Below the pieces are notes generated by a model that saw only the letters and a program-made list of their open reading frames with translations, did not search any database and was not told where the DNA came from. Shown here piece after piece: positions 20,486 to 28,506 of a stretch of DNA of 64,000 nucleotides. Origin of the DNA: Chryseobacterium ginsenosidimutans (GTDB lineage Bacteria; Bacteroidota; Bacteroidia; Flavobacteriales; Weeksellaceae); the NCBI RefSeq assembly GCF_024807225.1, contig NZ_JANUCO010000001.1, positions 4,092,001 through 4,156,000 on the forward strand. Direction: 5' to 3'. The stretch's first letter is position 1; the number at the start of each line of letters is the position of its first letter. The translations under genes were made by a program, and so were the position numbers.

Positions 20486-20611
20486 TTAAACAAATAACCA
20501 AATAATATTGATGATGCAAAACTTAGGATCAAACCCAAAAATCAGCTGCAATACAATAACTGAGGTCGTGATAATGATTGGTTTTTTATACCTAATTAAT
20601 TTATTTTTCAT
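20486..20611 (-). CDS. Small single-span membrane ORF in the ars operon
   Basis: 41 codons from the ATG at 20611, ending 3 bases before arsC and starting 3 bases after the DUF6428 stop. The predicted peptide begins with a basic stretch (MKNKLIRYKKP) and continues with one hydrophobic segment (IIITTSVIVLQLIFGF). The tight spacing on both sides argues for translation in the operon. I do not recognise a family. It could instead be a decayed remnant of a transporter gene. Confidence 0.5.
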   Translation of the reverse strand: MKNKLIRYKKPIIITTSVIVLQLIFGFDPKFCIINIIWLFV

Positions 20612-20614
20612 GGT

Positions 20615-21088
20615 TTAGCAACAACCGGAATTAGGAGCGCAACGACCTTCCTCATTTTTTGACAATTCACTTAAACTCAATTTTTGCTTTTGTGGAGGAA
20701 TTCCACATGCATCTTGAGCAAGACAGGCTGTTAATTTATTTTTTAAAACAAAATGTTTTCCGTTAAATTCTAAATCATATTTTCCGATGGTTGAGTCTTG
20801 ATATTCCACTTCAATTTCAAAATCTCCGATTCTTAATTTTTCTTCCGAAAGAGTAATAATATGCAGCAATTTTTCAGGTTTTAAGCGATGCTCAAAATCA
20901 TCCGCATTCCAAAGCTGAAAGTTTATTTTTTCTTCTTTCCTGATCGTTCCGCCACAATCGATAAAATTTTTCGTAACCATTCCTATTTCAGTGACGTGAA
21001 AATGTTCAGGGACAAATGTTCCGTTTTCCAATTGGAATTCCACATTATCTAATGCTGGAAGGATTTTTTTAATTTGTTCTAGTGTCAT
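20615..21088 (-). CDS. DUF6428 family protein of the ars operon
   Basis: 157 residues. This family is routinely found beside ArsR and ArsC in Flavobacteria; its biochemical function is unknown. The protein looks cytosolic (no signal, no TM) and has cysteines at CGGT (about 45), CLAQDACGIPP (about 122-132) and a terminal CAPNSGCC. The terminal CxxxxxCC is a plausible metal- or arsenite-binding tail, which is inference. A putative ArsR operator lies 21 bases upstream of its ATG. Confidence 0.8.
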   Translation of the reverse strand: MTLEQIKKILPALDNVEFQLENGTFVPEHFHVTEIGMVTKNFIDCGGTIRKEEKINFQLWNADDFEHRLKPEKLLHIITLSEEKLRIGDFEIEVEYQDSTIGKYDLEFNGKHFVLKNKLTACLAQDACGIPPQKQKLSLSELSKNEEGRCAPNSGCC

Positions 21089-21108
21089 AATTATTTATTT
21101 TAAATCGT

Positions 21109-21127
21109 TATATCGCAATATTACGAT
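21109..21127. promoter_or_regulatory. ArsR operator candidate, copy 1
   Basis: TATATCGCAATATTACGAT, an imperfect palindrome centred on AATATT (ATCG..AATATT..CGAT). An identical 19-base copy lies upstream of arsR (21482-21500). The placement just ahead of DUF6428 and just after arsR fits a second internal operator. Confidence 0.7.
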
Positions 21128-21144
21128 AATAAGTTGCGAAAATT

Positions 21145-21474
21145 TTAACAGCAGTTTTGCTTTTTCACGGTGGTAATGATATTCGAAAAAAATACATTCA
21201 ATAATTCGAATGCTTTTTCATCAATACAATAGCAAACTGAGTTTCCTTCAATATTACCTTTTATCAATCCTGCATTTTTCAATTCTTTCAGATGTTGAGA
21301 AACTGTAGGTTGCGCAAGAGGAAGTTCATTCACAATATCTCCGCAGATACATTCGTTTACTCTCAGTAAATATTCAATGATAGCAACTCTTGCAGGATGT
21401 CCCAAAGCTTTTGCAATCGTTGCAATTTTGTTTTGCTGTTCGGTGAAAAAATCTGTTTTGGTTGCTCCCATCAT
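21145..21474 (-). CDS. arsR: ArsR/SmtB-family metalloregulator
   Basis: 109 residues, winged helix. AKALGHPARVAIIEYLLRV (about 23-41) opens the domain and NECICGDIVNELPLAQPTVSQ contains the CxC (ECICGD) of the ArsR ELCxCD arsenite site, followed by the recognition helix SQHLKELKNAGLI. The C-terminal KQNCC could add thiol ligands. Repressor of its own operon, released by As(III)/Sb(III), by family. Two identical palindromes bracket the gene, consistent with autoregulation. Confidence 0.92.
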   Translation of the reverse strand: MMGATKTDFFTEQQNKIATIAKALGHPARVAIIEYLLRVNECICGDIVNELPLAQPTVSQHLKELKNAGLIKGNIEGNSVCYCIDEKAFELLNVFFSNIITTVKKQNCC

Positions 21475-21481
21475 GTAAATC

Positions 21482-21500
21482 TATATCGCAATATTACGAT
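21482..21500. promoter_or_regulatory. ArsR operator candidate, copy 2
   Basis: TATATCGCAATATTACGAT, identical over 19 bases to copy 1, 8 bases upstream of the arsR ATG, so it overlaps the expected 5' end of the transcript. Confidence 0.7.
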
Positions 21501-21590
21501 TAATAATTTTAGTGACCAATATTTTTTTTATTTAAATCAAAAATTCCCCACAGAAATAAGGTGAGGAATAGAAAAAATATGAATTAAACT

Positions 21591-22491
21591 TTAAAATTCT
21601 TCCTCCGAAAGTTCTTTATTGACAACAGCTCCGGCGAAATTTCCCTGAGCGACCGCATTGGCAACAGATCTCATCATGGTTACATTATCTCCGCACACAA
21701 AAACGCCTTCAATATTTGTTTTCTGCATAAAATCAACGTTGATAAAACCCTGTTCCGTCAATTCTACTCCTAAATCTTTAACATTTATATTTTGTTCAAA
21801 AGGGATTTTCGCATACAAAGCCTGTAATGGAATTTCTTTACCATTTTTAAATATCACCTTTTGGATTTGTCCGTTTTCGTGTTCAATTTTTTCGATCTCG
21901 TCTTCAATGAGATTGATTTTATTTTGGTTAAATTTTTCGACTTGCGCTTCATTTAAAGTTGATTTTCCGTTGGTAAATAAGGTCAGTTTCTTTTGTTAAA
22001 TTAAAAACCAGTTTTGAAAAATCAAAAGCGATATCACCGTTGGAAAGAATTCCCGTCGCTTTTCCTTTCACTTCGTAACCATGACAATACGGACAATGAA
22101 TCACAGAAATCCCCCAACATTCTGCAAATCCCGGAATATTCGGCATGATGTCTTTAATTCCTGAAGCAAGAATCAGTTTTTTAGCATAAAATTTTTCGTT
22201 GCTTTCTGTTTCGATTTCAAAACCTTCATTATTTTTTGATGTTTTTACCACTATTCCATTATGAAATTTTACGGTTTCGTATTTCAAAACTTGCTCTTTC
22301 GCCAGATCAGAAATTTCTTTCGGCGTTTTTCCGTCGTGGGTAATGAAATTATGTGAATGTCGCGTTTGTCTGTTGCAAGGTTTTCCGCTGTCGATAAGTA
22401 AAACTTTTCTTAAAGATCTTCCTAAAGCCATTGCGGCAGATAATCCCGAATAACTTCCTCCGATGATGATGACATCAAAATTCTGTTCCAT
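21591..22491 (-). CDS. Thioredoxin-reductase-like NAD(P)/FAD-dependent oxidoreductase, interrupted by a +1 frameshift
   Basis: 299 residues when repaired. FDVIIIGGSYSGLSAAMALG (4-23) binds FAD. CPYCHGYEVKG is a CxxC of the TrxR type, here CPYC instead of CATC, and VFVCGDNVTMMRSVANAV is the C-terminal FAD loop. These small enzymes resemble bacillithiol-disulfide or thioredoxin reductases; the substrate is not clear. The frame ends after NLTKETDL; deleting one T from the TTT at 21987-21989 (GAAACTG to GAACTG on the coding strand) gives KELTLFTNGKSTLNEAQ and restores the protein. The start at 22491 (MEQNFD) is preferred: an upstream extension would encode only the heptamer repeat. Confidence 0.87.
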
Positions 22492-22500
22492 GATTTTGTT

Positions 22501-22563
22501 GGTTGTTGGTTGTTGGTTGTTGGTTGTTGGTTGTTGGTTGTTGGTTGTTGGTTGTTGGTTGTT
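22501..22563. repeat. Nine perfect GGTTGTT heptanucleotide repeats
   Basis: 63 bases of exact 7-mer repeats, flanked by partial units (ttgtt before, gc after). It lies between the -7 box of the oxidoreductase gene (22565-22572) and its ATG, so the array forms most of the 5' leader (AACAACC units in RNA). A 7-base unit changes spacing but not coding frame. It is also 54 bases from the Fur-family -7 box on the other side. Confidence 0.95.
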
Positions 22564-22564
22564 G

Positions 22565-22572
22565 CAAATGTA
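22565..22572 (-). promoter_or_regulatory. -7 element for the oxidoreductase gene
   Basis: TACATTTG on the minus strand, full match to TAnnTTTG. A TTG lies 23 bases further upstream, at the long end of the allowed -33/-7 spacing. It abuts the heptamer array. Confidence 0.55.
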
Positions 22573-22616
22573 GAAAGAAATTTTCATTAATGCGACAACA
22601 TCGCAATAATAATTTT

Positions 22617-22624
22617 TATATTTG
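22617..22624 (+). promoter_or_regulatory. -7 element for the Fur-family gene
   Basis: TATATTTG, full TAnnTTTG match, ending 5 bases before the ATG at 22629. This would give a nearly leaderless mRNA. The adjacent ATCGCAATAAT (22600-22610) resembles half of the ArsR operator upstream. Confidence 0.5.
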
Positions 22625-22628
22625 CAGT

Positions 22629-23006
22629 ATGGCAAAGAGAAATACCATCACAAAACAGTTGATTCTGGATTCTTTGAAGAATTCAAAATCTGCGGTGAGT
22701 CAGGAAATTTTACAGAAAGAATTGGGAGAAGCGGTAGATCGGGCAACGATTTACAGGGTTTTAAACAGTTTCTGTGAAGACGGAATCGTTCACAAAATTC
22801 TGGGCGACGATGGAAAGTTCTATTTTGCTTTTTGTATTAATTGTTCCGAAAAGAAGCATCAACACAATCATTTCCATTTTAAATGTCTGACTTGCGGAAA
22901 GATTGAATGCTTACCGAATGAAGTGGATGTGAAATTACCACAAGGATATGAATCGGTGACCTTTAATGGCTTTATTTCGGGGTATTGCAAGGATTGTTCG
23001 AGTTGA
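22629..23006 (+). CDS. Fur-family transcriptional regulator (Fur/Zur/PerR branch unresolved)
   Basis: 125 residues from the ATG at 22629. The winged-helix part includes DRATIYRVLNSFCEDGIVHK. The dimerisation domain has the structural-zinc cysteine pairs CINC and CLTC, a HQHNHFHF histidine cluster for the regulatory metal, and a second pair near the end (CKDCSS). Family role: metal- or peroxide-responsive repression. The metal cannot be decided from sequence. A longer ORF starting at 22503 would translate the heptamer array and is rejected. Divergent from the thioredoxin-reductase-like gene, which it may regulate. Confidence 0.9.
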   Translation: MAKRNTITKQLILDSLKNSKSAVSQEILQKELGEAVDRATIYRVLNSFCEDGIVHKILGDDGKFYFAFCINCSEKKHQHNHFHFKCLTCGKIECLPNEVDVKLPQGYESVTFNGFISGYCKDCSS

Positions 23007-23183
23007 AAATTCTTTATGACAATTCAAATTTTTGACTGATTATTTCTGTTCTAATTTTTGATATTTTTTCATTCTAGTTAGTCTTTTTCTTCTGCATCTT
23101 CCAAAATTACATAAACGTAGTCCAAGATTCATATGAAGGTGTACATTACTCTTATTTTGCACTATAATTTTCCACCAATTTTG

Positions 23184-23259
23184 TCATTCCACAGGAATCT
23201 AGGTGTGAATCTTTCCATGTTACTTTATAATAACTTTGCTTAGATTCCTACCGGAATGA
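23184..23259. repeat. Imperfect inverted repeat
   Basis: Arm TCATTCCACAGGAATCTA (23184-23201) pairs with TAGATTCCTACCGGAATGA (23241-23259), interrupted by a 39-base loop. The reverse of the second arm differs by a few bases and one indel. It looks like a dispersed intergenic palindrome rather than a terminator because no T-run follows. Confidence 0.75.
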
Positions 23260-23293
23260 TAAACTACGTGTTTATTTCTAACTATCAAAATTT

Positions 23294-23326
23294 TGTGGAT
23301 AACTCTGTGGATAAGTTTGTGAATAA
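23294..23326 (-). promoter_or_regulatory. Three tandem DnaA-box-like 9-mers
   Basis: Read on the minus strand: TTATTCACA (23318-23326), TTATCCACA (23306-23314), TTATCCACA (23294-23302). Two are perfect E. coli-type consensus boxes, the third differs at one base. All face the same way with 3-base spacers, an exact 12-base period. AT-rich sequence follows. Binding is inference. Confidence 0.65.
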
Positions 23327-23408
23327 CTTTTAAAATACATACAACTAATACATTTTCAAACCATTACATTTCGTTTTGAATGAGAAATAATCTGTTCAAT
23401 TAAATAAA

Positions 23409-23435
23409 AAATCCTGAGAAAATATCTCAGGATTT
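23409..23435 (-). terminator. Terminator of the ABC efflux operon
   Basis: Minus-strand stem AAATCCTGAG / CTCAGGATTT with a 7-base loop, followed by TTTTT. It lies 30 bases after the adaptor-protein stop. Confidence 0.85.
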
Positions 23436-23464
23436 ACAGTTTAAAAATTTATAGTGTCAGTTTA

Positions 23465-24667
23465 CTATTTCTTTGTTTTTTCTTTCAATTCTTCTTTGTC
23501 TTTATCGGATGGATTCCAAACTTTCACGTCAGAATTTTTGTCGATTCCAGATCCCGGAAGAATCTGAACGTTGATTCCATCGCTTGCTCCAAGCTTTATA
23601 TAGACTTTTTTGAATTTTCCGTCTTTTTGCTTAACCTCAACAAAAGGAATATCTTTTCCGTTCTTTTTTTCGTACTGAACCAATGATTCGTCCAAAAGCA
23701 AAGCGTTTTTCTTAGAGCTTAAAACAATTTCTCCGTTGGCAGAAAATCCTGCTCTGATGTATTCATTATTAGGATTGTTAACATCGCCTTCAACAGGGAA
23801 TTTTATCGTTCCGTTAGTATCTTTTCCTTTCGGAGCAATCATCGTCAGTTTTCCTGGGAAAGTTTTATTTTGAAGAGCACCGATTACGATATTCATTCCC
23901 ATTCCTTGCGTTAATTTCCCAGCTTGAGCTTCATCAATTTCTCCTTGGAAAATCAATGAACTAAGATCTGCAATCGAACAAATTGTTGTTCCCGCGTTGA
24001 ACGAGTTAGCTTCAATTACCTGACTTCCTACTTTTACAGGTACTTCAAGAACTGTTCCTGAAGCTTTTGAACGGATTTGTGTTGTTGCTAAACCTTTCAA
24101 TTCAGGAGTTGAACCCGTTTTTACAATCTGCAATGTTTTTTGCGCCGTTATTAATTGTTGATTTGCATTCTTTAAAGTCTGTTGCGTAGAATATAATTGT
24201 TGTTGAGAATTCAGATATTCTTGTTTAGAAGCAACTCCCTGATTATACAGTTTTTCCTGCATTTCGAATTGCTTACGCATGTTTTCAACATTCAGTTTTG
24301 CATTGCTGATCTGAAGTGCAGAATTATCAACATTCTGTTGCGCACTGTTTACATCCGCAATATTTGGAATAATTTTTACCGTTGCGATCAGCTGTCCTGC
24401 AATCACTTTATCTCCTTCATCTACCAAAATTTTATCGATAATTCCCGCTATATTTGGTTTGATTTCGATTTCTTCTTTTGGAACAATTTTTCCTGTTGCC
24501 ATCACTTTATCATCCATGTTCTGCACAGACGGTTTTCTGGTAAGGAAAGCCTCACTCTCTTTAGAATTGGACTTTATAAGATAACCGATTCCTGAGAACA
24601 ATGCCACTGCAAATAAAAGCCCCAAGACAATATAGATGGCTTTTTTCCAAGTGAATTTCTTTTTCAT
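23465..24667 (-). CDS. MacA/HlyD-type periplasmic efflux adaptor
   Basis: 400 residues. An N-terminal membrane anchor is AIYIVLGLLFAVALFSGIGY (about 10-29). The biotinyl-lipoyl-like half KPNIAGIIDKILVDEGDKV (about 68-86) is followed by a long coiled-coil hairpin (105-185, Q/N-rich) and the second lipoyl half KASGTVLEVPVKVGSQV (about 200-215), then beta-barrel domains. By family it links the inner-membrane ABC pump to a TolC-like outer channel, not seen here. Last gene of the four-gene operon, 56 bases after the neighbouring permease. Substrate unknown. Confidence 0.9.
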   Translation of the reverse strand: MKKKFTWKKAIYIVLGLLFAVALFSGIGYLIKSNSKESEAFLTRKPSVQNMDDKVMATGKIVPKEEIEIKPNIAGIIDKILVDEGDKVIAGQLIATVKIIPNIADVNSAQQNVDNSALQISNAKLNVENMRKQFEMQEKLYNQGVASKQEYLNSQQQLYSTQQTLKNANQQLITAQKTLQIVKTGSTPELKGLATTQIRSKASGTVLEVPVKVGSQVIEANSFNAGTTICSIADLSSLIFQGEIDEAQAGKLTQGMGMNIVIGALQNKTFPGKLTMIAPKGKDTNGTIKFPVEGDVNNPNNEYIRAGFSANGEIVLSSKKNALLLDESLVQYEKKNGKDIPFVEVKQKDGKFKKVYIKLGASDGINVQILPGSGIDKNSDVKVWNPSDKDKEELKEKTKK

Positions 24668-24723
24668 ATGTATAGTTTATTTTTTATTTAACTAAGTTTA
24701 TTTAATTATTGCTAAATCGTCAA

Positions 24724-25993
24724 TTATTCTGATCTTAATGCTTCAATTGGTCTGATTTTCACTGCTCGTTGCGCCGGAATCATCCCAATGATTAATCCTA
24801 AAATTACCATTACCGCCATCGCTGCAAAAACGTTTACGTAATTTACCGTCGGATTGTAGAACGGGAAAGAATCCTGACCTTTGGTTGCTATATCCAAAAT
24901 CATTAAGACAAAAATCCCCGACATGAACCCGAGTAATCCGGACGAAAGCGTGATCACCACACTTTCCAGCAAAATCTGGTTTCTTACTTCCGAAGGTTTT
25001 GCGCCCAAAGCTCTTCTGATCCCGATTTCCTTGGTTTCTTTCTTTTACCGTAATCAAAAGGATATTCGAGATGGCAATTACACCGGCAAGAATCGTTAAT
25101 GTTCCTACAATGATGGTTAAAAGCTGCATTCCTGTTAAAAACCCTGTCAGTTTTTTAAATTCTTTTCCAAGATTAAAAGTTCCGAAAGCATTCGTATCAT
25201 CCGGTGAAACATTATTTTTTGATTTTAATTGCTGCTTTACCTTGGTTTCTACATTATTTACATCTGCATTCGGCTTGCTTACAATGGCGAAGAAATCTAC
25301 ATTATCTCCGTTGTTGTACATTTTTGTAAAGGTGGAAAGCGGGATAAAAACCGTTTGGTCATTTTCCAGTCCGCCGCCTTTTTTCACTCTGAAAACTCCG
25401 ATTACGTTAAAGAAAATTCCTTTAATATTAATAGATTTTCCAAGTGGATTTTCATTCTTTTTGGCATCGAAAAAGTTTTTGTAAACCTCTTCTCCGATTA
25501 CCACTACATTTTTATTTCCTGAAATATCTGCGTCGTTAAGATATCTTCCGAAGATCAATTTTTTCTCTGAAATTTTGTTTCCTAAAGGATAATCGCCATT
25601 CAACGTATAAGTCGCCGACTTCCCGTTTTTAGACATTTGTTCACCCGCATTTCCGAAATTTCCTCTGGAGTTCTGAGGAGAAATATAATCTATTTCCGGA
25701 ATTTTTCTTTTTAGCATGTCGATGTCTGCAAGCTTCAGATGTACTTGTCTGCCTTTCGGGAAACCGTCATAAGGAATCGATGTATTCTGAGCCCAAAGGA
25801 AAATAGAGTTGGTTGCAAATCCTGAAAACAACTTGTCGAAACCATTTTCCATTCCTTTTGCCGCTCCAAGCAAACTCACATACAAAAACATACCCCAACC
25901 CACACCAATCATGGTAAGGAATGTTCGAAGCTTATTATTCCTCAATGAATAATAAATTTCCTGCCAAGTATCCTTTTTAAATATTATGTTCAC
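24724..25993 (-). CDS. MacB-like ABC permease (FtsX/MacB_PCD), interrupted by a +1 frameshift
   Basis: 422 residues after repair. Layout: TM1 near residues 22-42 (LRTFLTMIGVGWGMFLYVSL), a large periplasmic MacB core domain (about 50-260), then three TM helices in the FtsX part. The longer frame runs to ISNILLITVKERNQGN and goes wrong; the other frame carries EIGIRRALGAKPSEV-type FtsX sequence and the ending IRPIEALRSE. Removing one T of TTT at 25035-25037 (AGAAACC to AGAACC on the coding strand) gives TVKERTKEIGIRR. Paralogous to the next gene. No ATPase domain, which is encoded separately. Confidence 0.88.
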
Positions 25994-26043
25994 TTTTATT
26001 TAATTATAAATTGTAAATGATGAAGTATAAATTTTTCTCGCGA

Positions 26044-27273
26044 TTATTCCGTTCTCAGTGCTTCGATCGGTTTAATTCTTGATGCTCTGTATGCTGGTAC
26101 AAATCCTGCAATTAATCCTGAAAAAACCAATGCCACGAATGCCATGATAATCGTTCCCCAACCTACACTCGGGCTTTTAATGAAGTATTCTTCAAGGCGG
26201 TCGCCAATTAAGTTTAATGCTAAAACTCCCAATCCTACTCCCACAAATCCTGAAATAACGGTAATTACCACACTTTCCTGAACGATAAGAGCAACGATAC
26301 TTCCTGGTTTTGCACCAATTGCTTTTCTTACCCCGATTTCTTTGGTTCTTTCTTTTACGATATAAACCATGATATTACTGATCCCGATAATTCCTGCCAA
26401 CAAAGTTCCCATTCCGATAAATCCTACAATGGCTGTAAGAACCGCCATGAAAGTGAAGGTATCGTTCATGTTTTGGGCATTATTCCAGACTCTTATTCCG
26501 TTTTCGTCGTCGGGAGAGACATTTTTGCGGGCTTTTAATCTTTCTTTTAATTCGTCACCGTATTTTATCGCCTGTTGCGGATTAAGTTTCTCATTGTAAG
26601 CGATATAATTGATGCTTACCGTATCAGAACCCTTCTTCATCTGCTGCAGCGTCGTGATAGGAACGGTGATATGTCTTTCGTCAAAGTCGCCACCGTCATC
26701 AGAGAAAACTCCGACCACTTTGAACATGGTTCCGTTAATATCCAGTTCTTTTCCGACAGGACTTCCGTTTTTAATTAAATCACGCTGCACCATTCTTCCG
26801 ATTACGGCAACGTTTTGTTTTCTATCCAAATCTGTCGGCGTCAAATAACGACCGTCCAGCATTTTTCGGTTTTCGATGATTTGTTCTTCGGGTTTAGCTC
26901 CGTTAATTTGATAATTTCCGCTTTCTTTACCGTATTTAACTAATAAATTGGCGGTGTATCTCGGTGTAGAGCTTCCTACATTTTCTTTATCTACATTCAC
27001 AAGGAAATCGTAGTCAGAATTATTCATCGTAACGATTCTGTCGGATTGAAGTCCTTTATAGGCAATGGTTGTTTTCCCGGTAACAATTGAAATCAGGTTT
27101 TGGGCATCTCTCGTAAAACCTTGTGTAAAAGCGTTTTGCAACCCAGTTCCAATCCCAAAAAGCACGATGAAAATAAATAAACCCAAAGCCACGGTAAATC
27201 CGGAAAGTACCGTTCGCAATACATTACTGCGAATAGAACTGAATATTTCCTGCCAACGATCTAGGTCGAACAT
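26044..27273 (-). CDS. MacB-like ABC permease (FtsX/MacB_PCD)
   Basis: 409 residues, intact. Same plan as its paralogue: TM1 (LRTVLSGFTVALGLFIFIVL, about 19-38), periplasmic core, then TM helices around 280-300, 335-360 and 370-390. IVKERTKEIGVRKAIGAKPG is the cytoplasmic loop that contacts the ATPase, and the end is IKPIEALRTE. Two different half-permeases in one operon suggest a heterodimeric transporter. A GGAAGC-type intergenic repeat separates it from the ATPase gene. Confidence 0.92.
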   Translation of the reverse strand: MFDLDRWQEIFSSIRSNVLRTVLSGFTVALGLFIFIVLFGIGTGLQNAFTQGFTRDAQNLISIVTGKTTIAYKGLQSDRIVTMNNSDYDFLVNVDKENVGSSTPRYTANLLVKYGKESGNYQINGAKPEEQIIENRKMLDGRYLTPTDLDRKQNVAVIGRMVQRDLIKNGSPVGKELDINGTMFKVVGVFSDDGGDFDERHITVPITTLQQMKKGSDTVSINYIAYNEKLNPQQAIKYGDELKERLKARKNVSPDDENGIRVWNNAQNMNDTFTFMAVLTAIVGFIGMGTLLAGIIGISNIMVYIVKERTKEIGVRKAIGAKPGSIVALIVQESVVITVISGFVGVGLGVLALNLIGDRLEEYFIKSPSVGWGTIIMAFVALVFSGLIAGFVPAYRASRIKPIEALRTE

Positions 27274-27289
27274 ATATTTAGATTTGAAG

Positions 27290-27388
27290 CGGGAAGCTTG
27301 ATGATGGAAGTCTCCAATCTTTCCGCAGATTTATTTTTATTATTAAAATTCTTTATTCCTTTTCATTCTTCCTACCTCCAGCTTCCAG
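27290..27388. repeat. Inverted intergenic repeat of GGAAGCTTGATGATGGAAG type
   Basis: Arm CGGGAAGCTTGATGATGGAAG (27290-27310) pairs imperfectly with CTTCCTACCTCCAGCTTCCAG (27368-27388). A related pair of arms occurs at 43627-43708 next to the RNase P RNA gene, so this is a dispersed element. Between the arms is CCGCAGATTTATT, another common flavobacterial intergenic string. Confidence 0.7.
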
Positions 27389-27390
27389 AC

Positions 27391-28080
27391 TTATAAAACA
27401 ATCTGCTTTATAAATTCATCACTTTCAATGATTCCGTCTTTCAGAATGACGTTTCTTTTTGTCTGTGCCGCTACATCGGGTTCGTGGGTTACAACGATGA
27501 TTGTTTTTCCTTCGTTATTAATATCCTGAAGAAGTTTCATAATATCATGCGTCGTTTTAGAATCCAAAGCTCCGGTTGGCTCATCCGCAAGAACAACTTT
27601 TGGATTCGTGATCAAAGCTCTCGCAATGGCAACCCTTTGTTTCTGACCTCCGGAAAGCTCATTCGGTAAGTGAGTCGCCCATTCAGCCAGTCCTACTTTC
27701 TCCAAATATTCCATAGCTCTTTGGTTACGCTCCTTTCTCGGCATATTTTGATAATATAAAGGAAGGGCTACATTATCCAAAGCCGTTTTATATCCAATCA
27801 AGTTAAAAGACTGGAAAATGAATCCCAAAAACTTACTTCTGTATTCTGCAGCTTTCACTTCAGATAAATGCTCGATCGGAACATTATCCAATTCGTAAGT
27901 CCCGGAATCTTTTTCATCAAGAATACCAATAATATTAAGAAGCGTAGACTTCCCTGAACCGGAACTTCCCATGATGGAAACAAACTCGCCTTCAGAAATA
28001 TTTAGGTTAATTCCCTTGAGAACGTGCAACTTGCTTTTCCCTGTATCGTACGATTTATGTAAATCCTGAATTACTAACAT
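27391..28080 (-). CDS. MacB-type ABC transporter ATP-binding protein
   Basis: 229 residues. Walker A SIMGSSGSGKSTLLNIIG (34-51), Q-loop GFIFQSFNLIGYKTALDNV, signature LSGGQKQRVAIARAL, Walker B KVVLADEPTGALD, and the switch histidine in IIVVTHEPDVA. This LolD/MacB-like ATPase drives the two permeases that follow. First gene of the operon, divergent from nrdB across 426 bases. Confidence 0.95.
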   Translation of the reverse strand: MLVIQDLHKSYDTGKSKLHVLKGINLNISEGEFVSIMGSSGSGKSTLLNIIGILDEKDSGTYELDNVPIEHLSEVKAAEYRSKFLGFIFQSFNLIGYKTALDNVALPLYYQNMPRKERNQRAMEYLEKVGLAEWATHLPNELSGGQKQRVAIARALITNPKVVLADEPTGALDSKTTHDIMKLLQDINNEGKTIIVVTHEPDVAAQTKRNVILKDGIIESDEFIKQIVL

Positions 28081-28506
28081 GAAGTGATGTATGATTTTAT
28101 ATCCTATAAGTAGATATATTTTTTAATTTGTTACGAATAATGGAAAATTCTTTGTTTTTATTCTTGTTTAGTTATCTAAACCTTTATTCATGGTACTTTC
28201 TAATTTTTTGTTTAACTAGCAATCACCAATAGTCCCCATTTTGGGACGATAATACTGTGTAAGTCAATATCTAAGCGGTCTGCATGTAAATGTGGAAAAC
28301 TTTTAAGGTTAAAACTCAATCATTTACTCATTCCCCCTTTCAAATACAGTTCTTTTTTTCGAACTTTGTGCTTGCACAATACAAAAAATAAATCGCTTTC
28401 TCGGTTGATAACTTTCACTTATAAGTTACAAAAAATCAGAATGTTGACTATTTTTTGAACTTTATCCACAGTGATCTAATTATTTTAATTTTAAGACATT
28501 ATTAAT
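28081..28506. other. Divergent control region between the ABC operon and nrdB
   Basis: 426 bases without a gene. It contains one perfect TTATCCACA (28462-28470) 37 bases before the nrdB start and a TTGACTATTTTTTG segment near 28444 that approximates a promoter (one base too long for TAnnTTTG). I looked for a NrdR-like palindrome and did not find a convincing one. Confidence 0.5.
28462..28470 (+). promoter_or_regulatory. DnaA-box-like 9-mer upstream of nrdB
   Basis: TTATCCACA, perfect consensus, between the presumed promoter and the nrdB ATG. In E. coli DnaA regulates nrdAB, so a functional link is plausible; the occurrence of one 9-mer alone could be chance. Confidence 0.45.

Larger units (their letters stand above)
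23007..23464. other. Intergenic region with palindrome, DnaA-box cluster and terminator
   Basis: About 460 bases without a credible gene (a 36-codon ORF from 23131 is treated as chance). Contents in order: an imperfect inverted repeat, three DnaA-box-like 9-mers, an AT-rich stretch, and the terminator of the ABC efflux operon. Each is listed separately. Confidence 0.7.

Noticed and set aside
22503..22628. In-frame N-terminal extension of the Fur-family gene through the GGTTGTT array.
   Set aside because: It would encode a meaningless LLVVGCW repeat and pass through the -7 box.
23131..23243. 36-codon ORF between the Fur gene and the DnaA boxes.
   Set aside because: Overlaps the inverted repeat, has no promoter and no known composition.
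23184..23330. Chromosomal origin of replication.
   Set aside because: Boxes are striking, but flanking housekeeping genes do not change orientation and no dnaA/dnaN is present. Kept as a finding with oriC as one possibility only.
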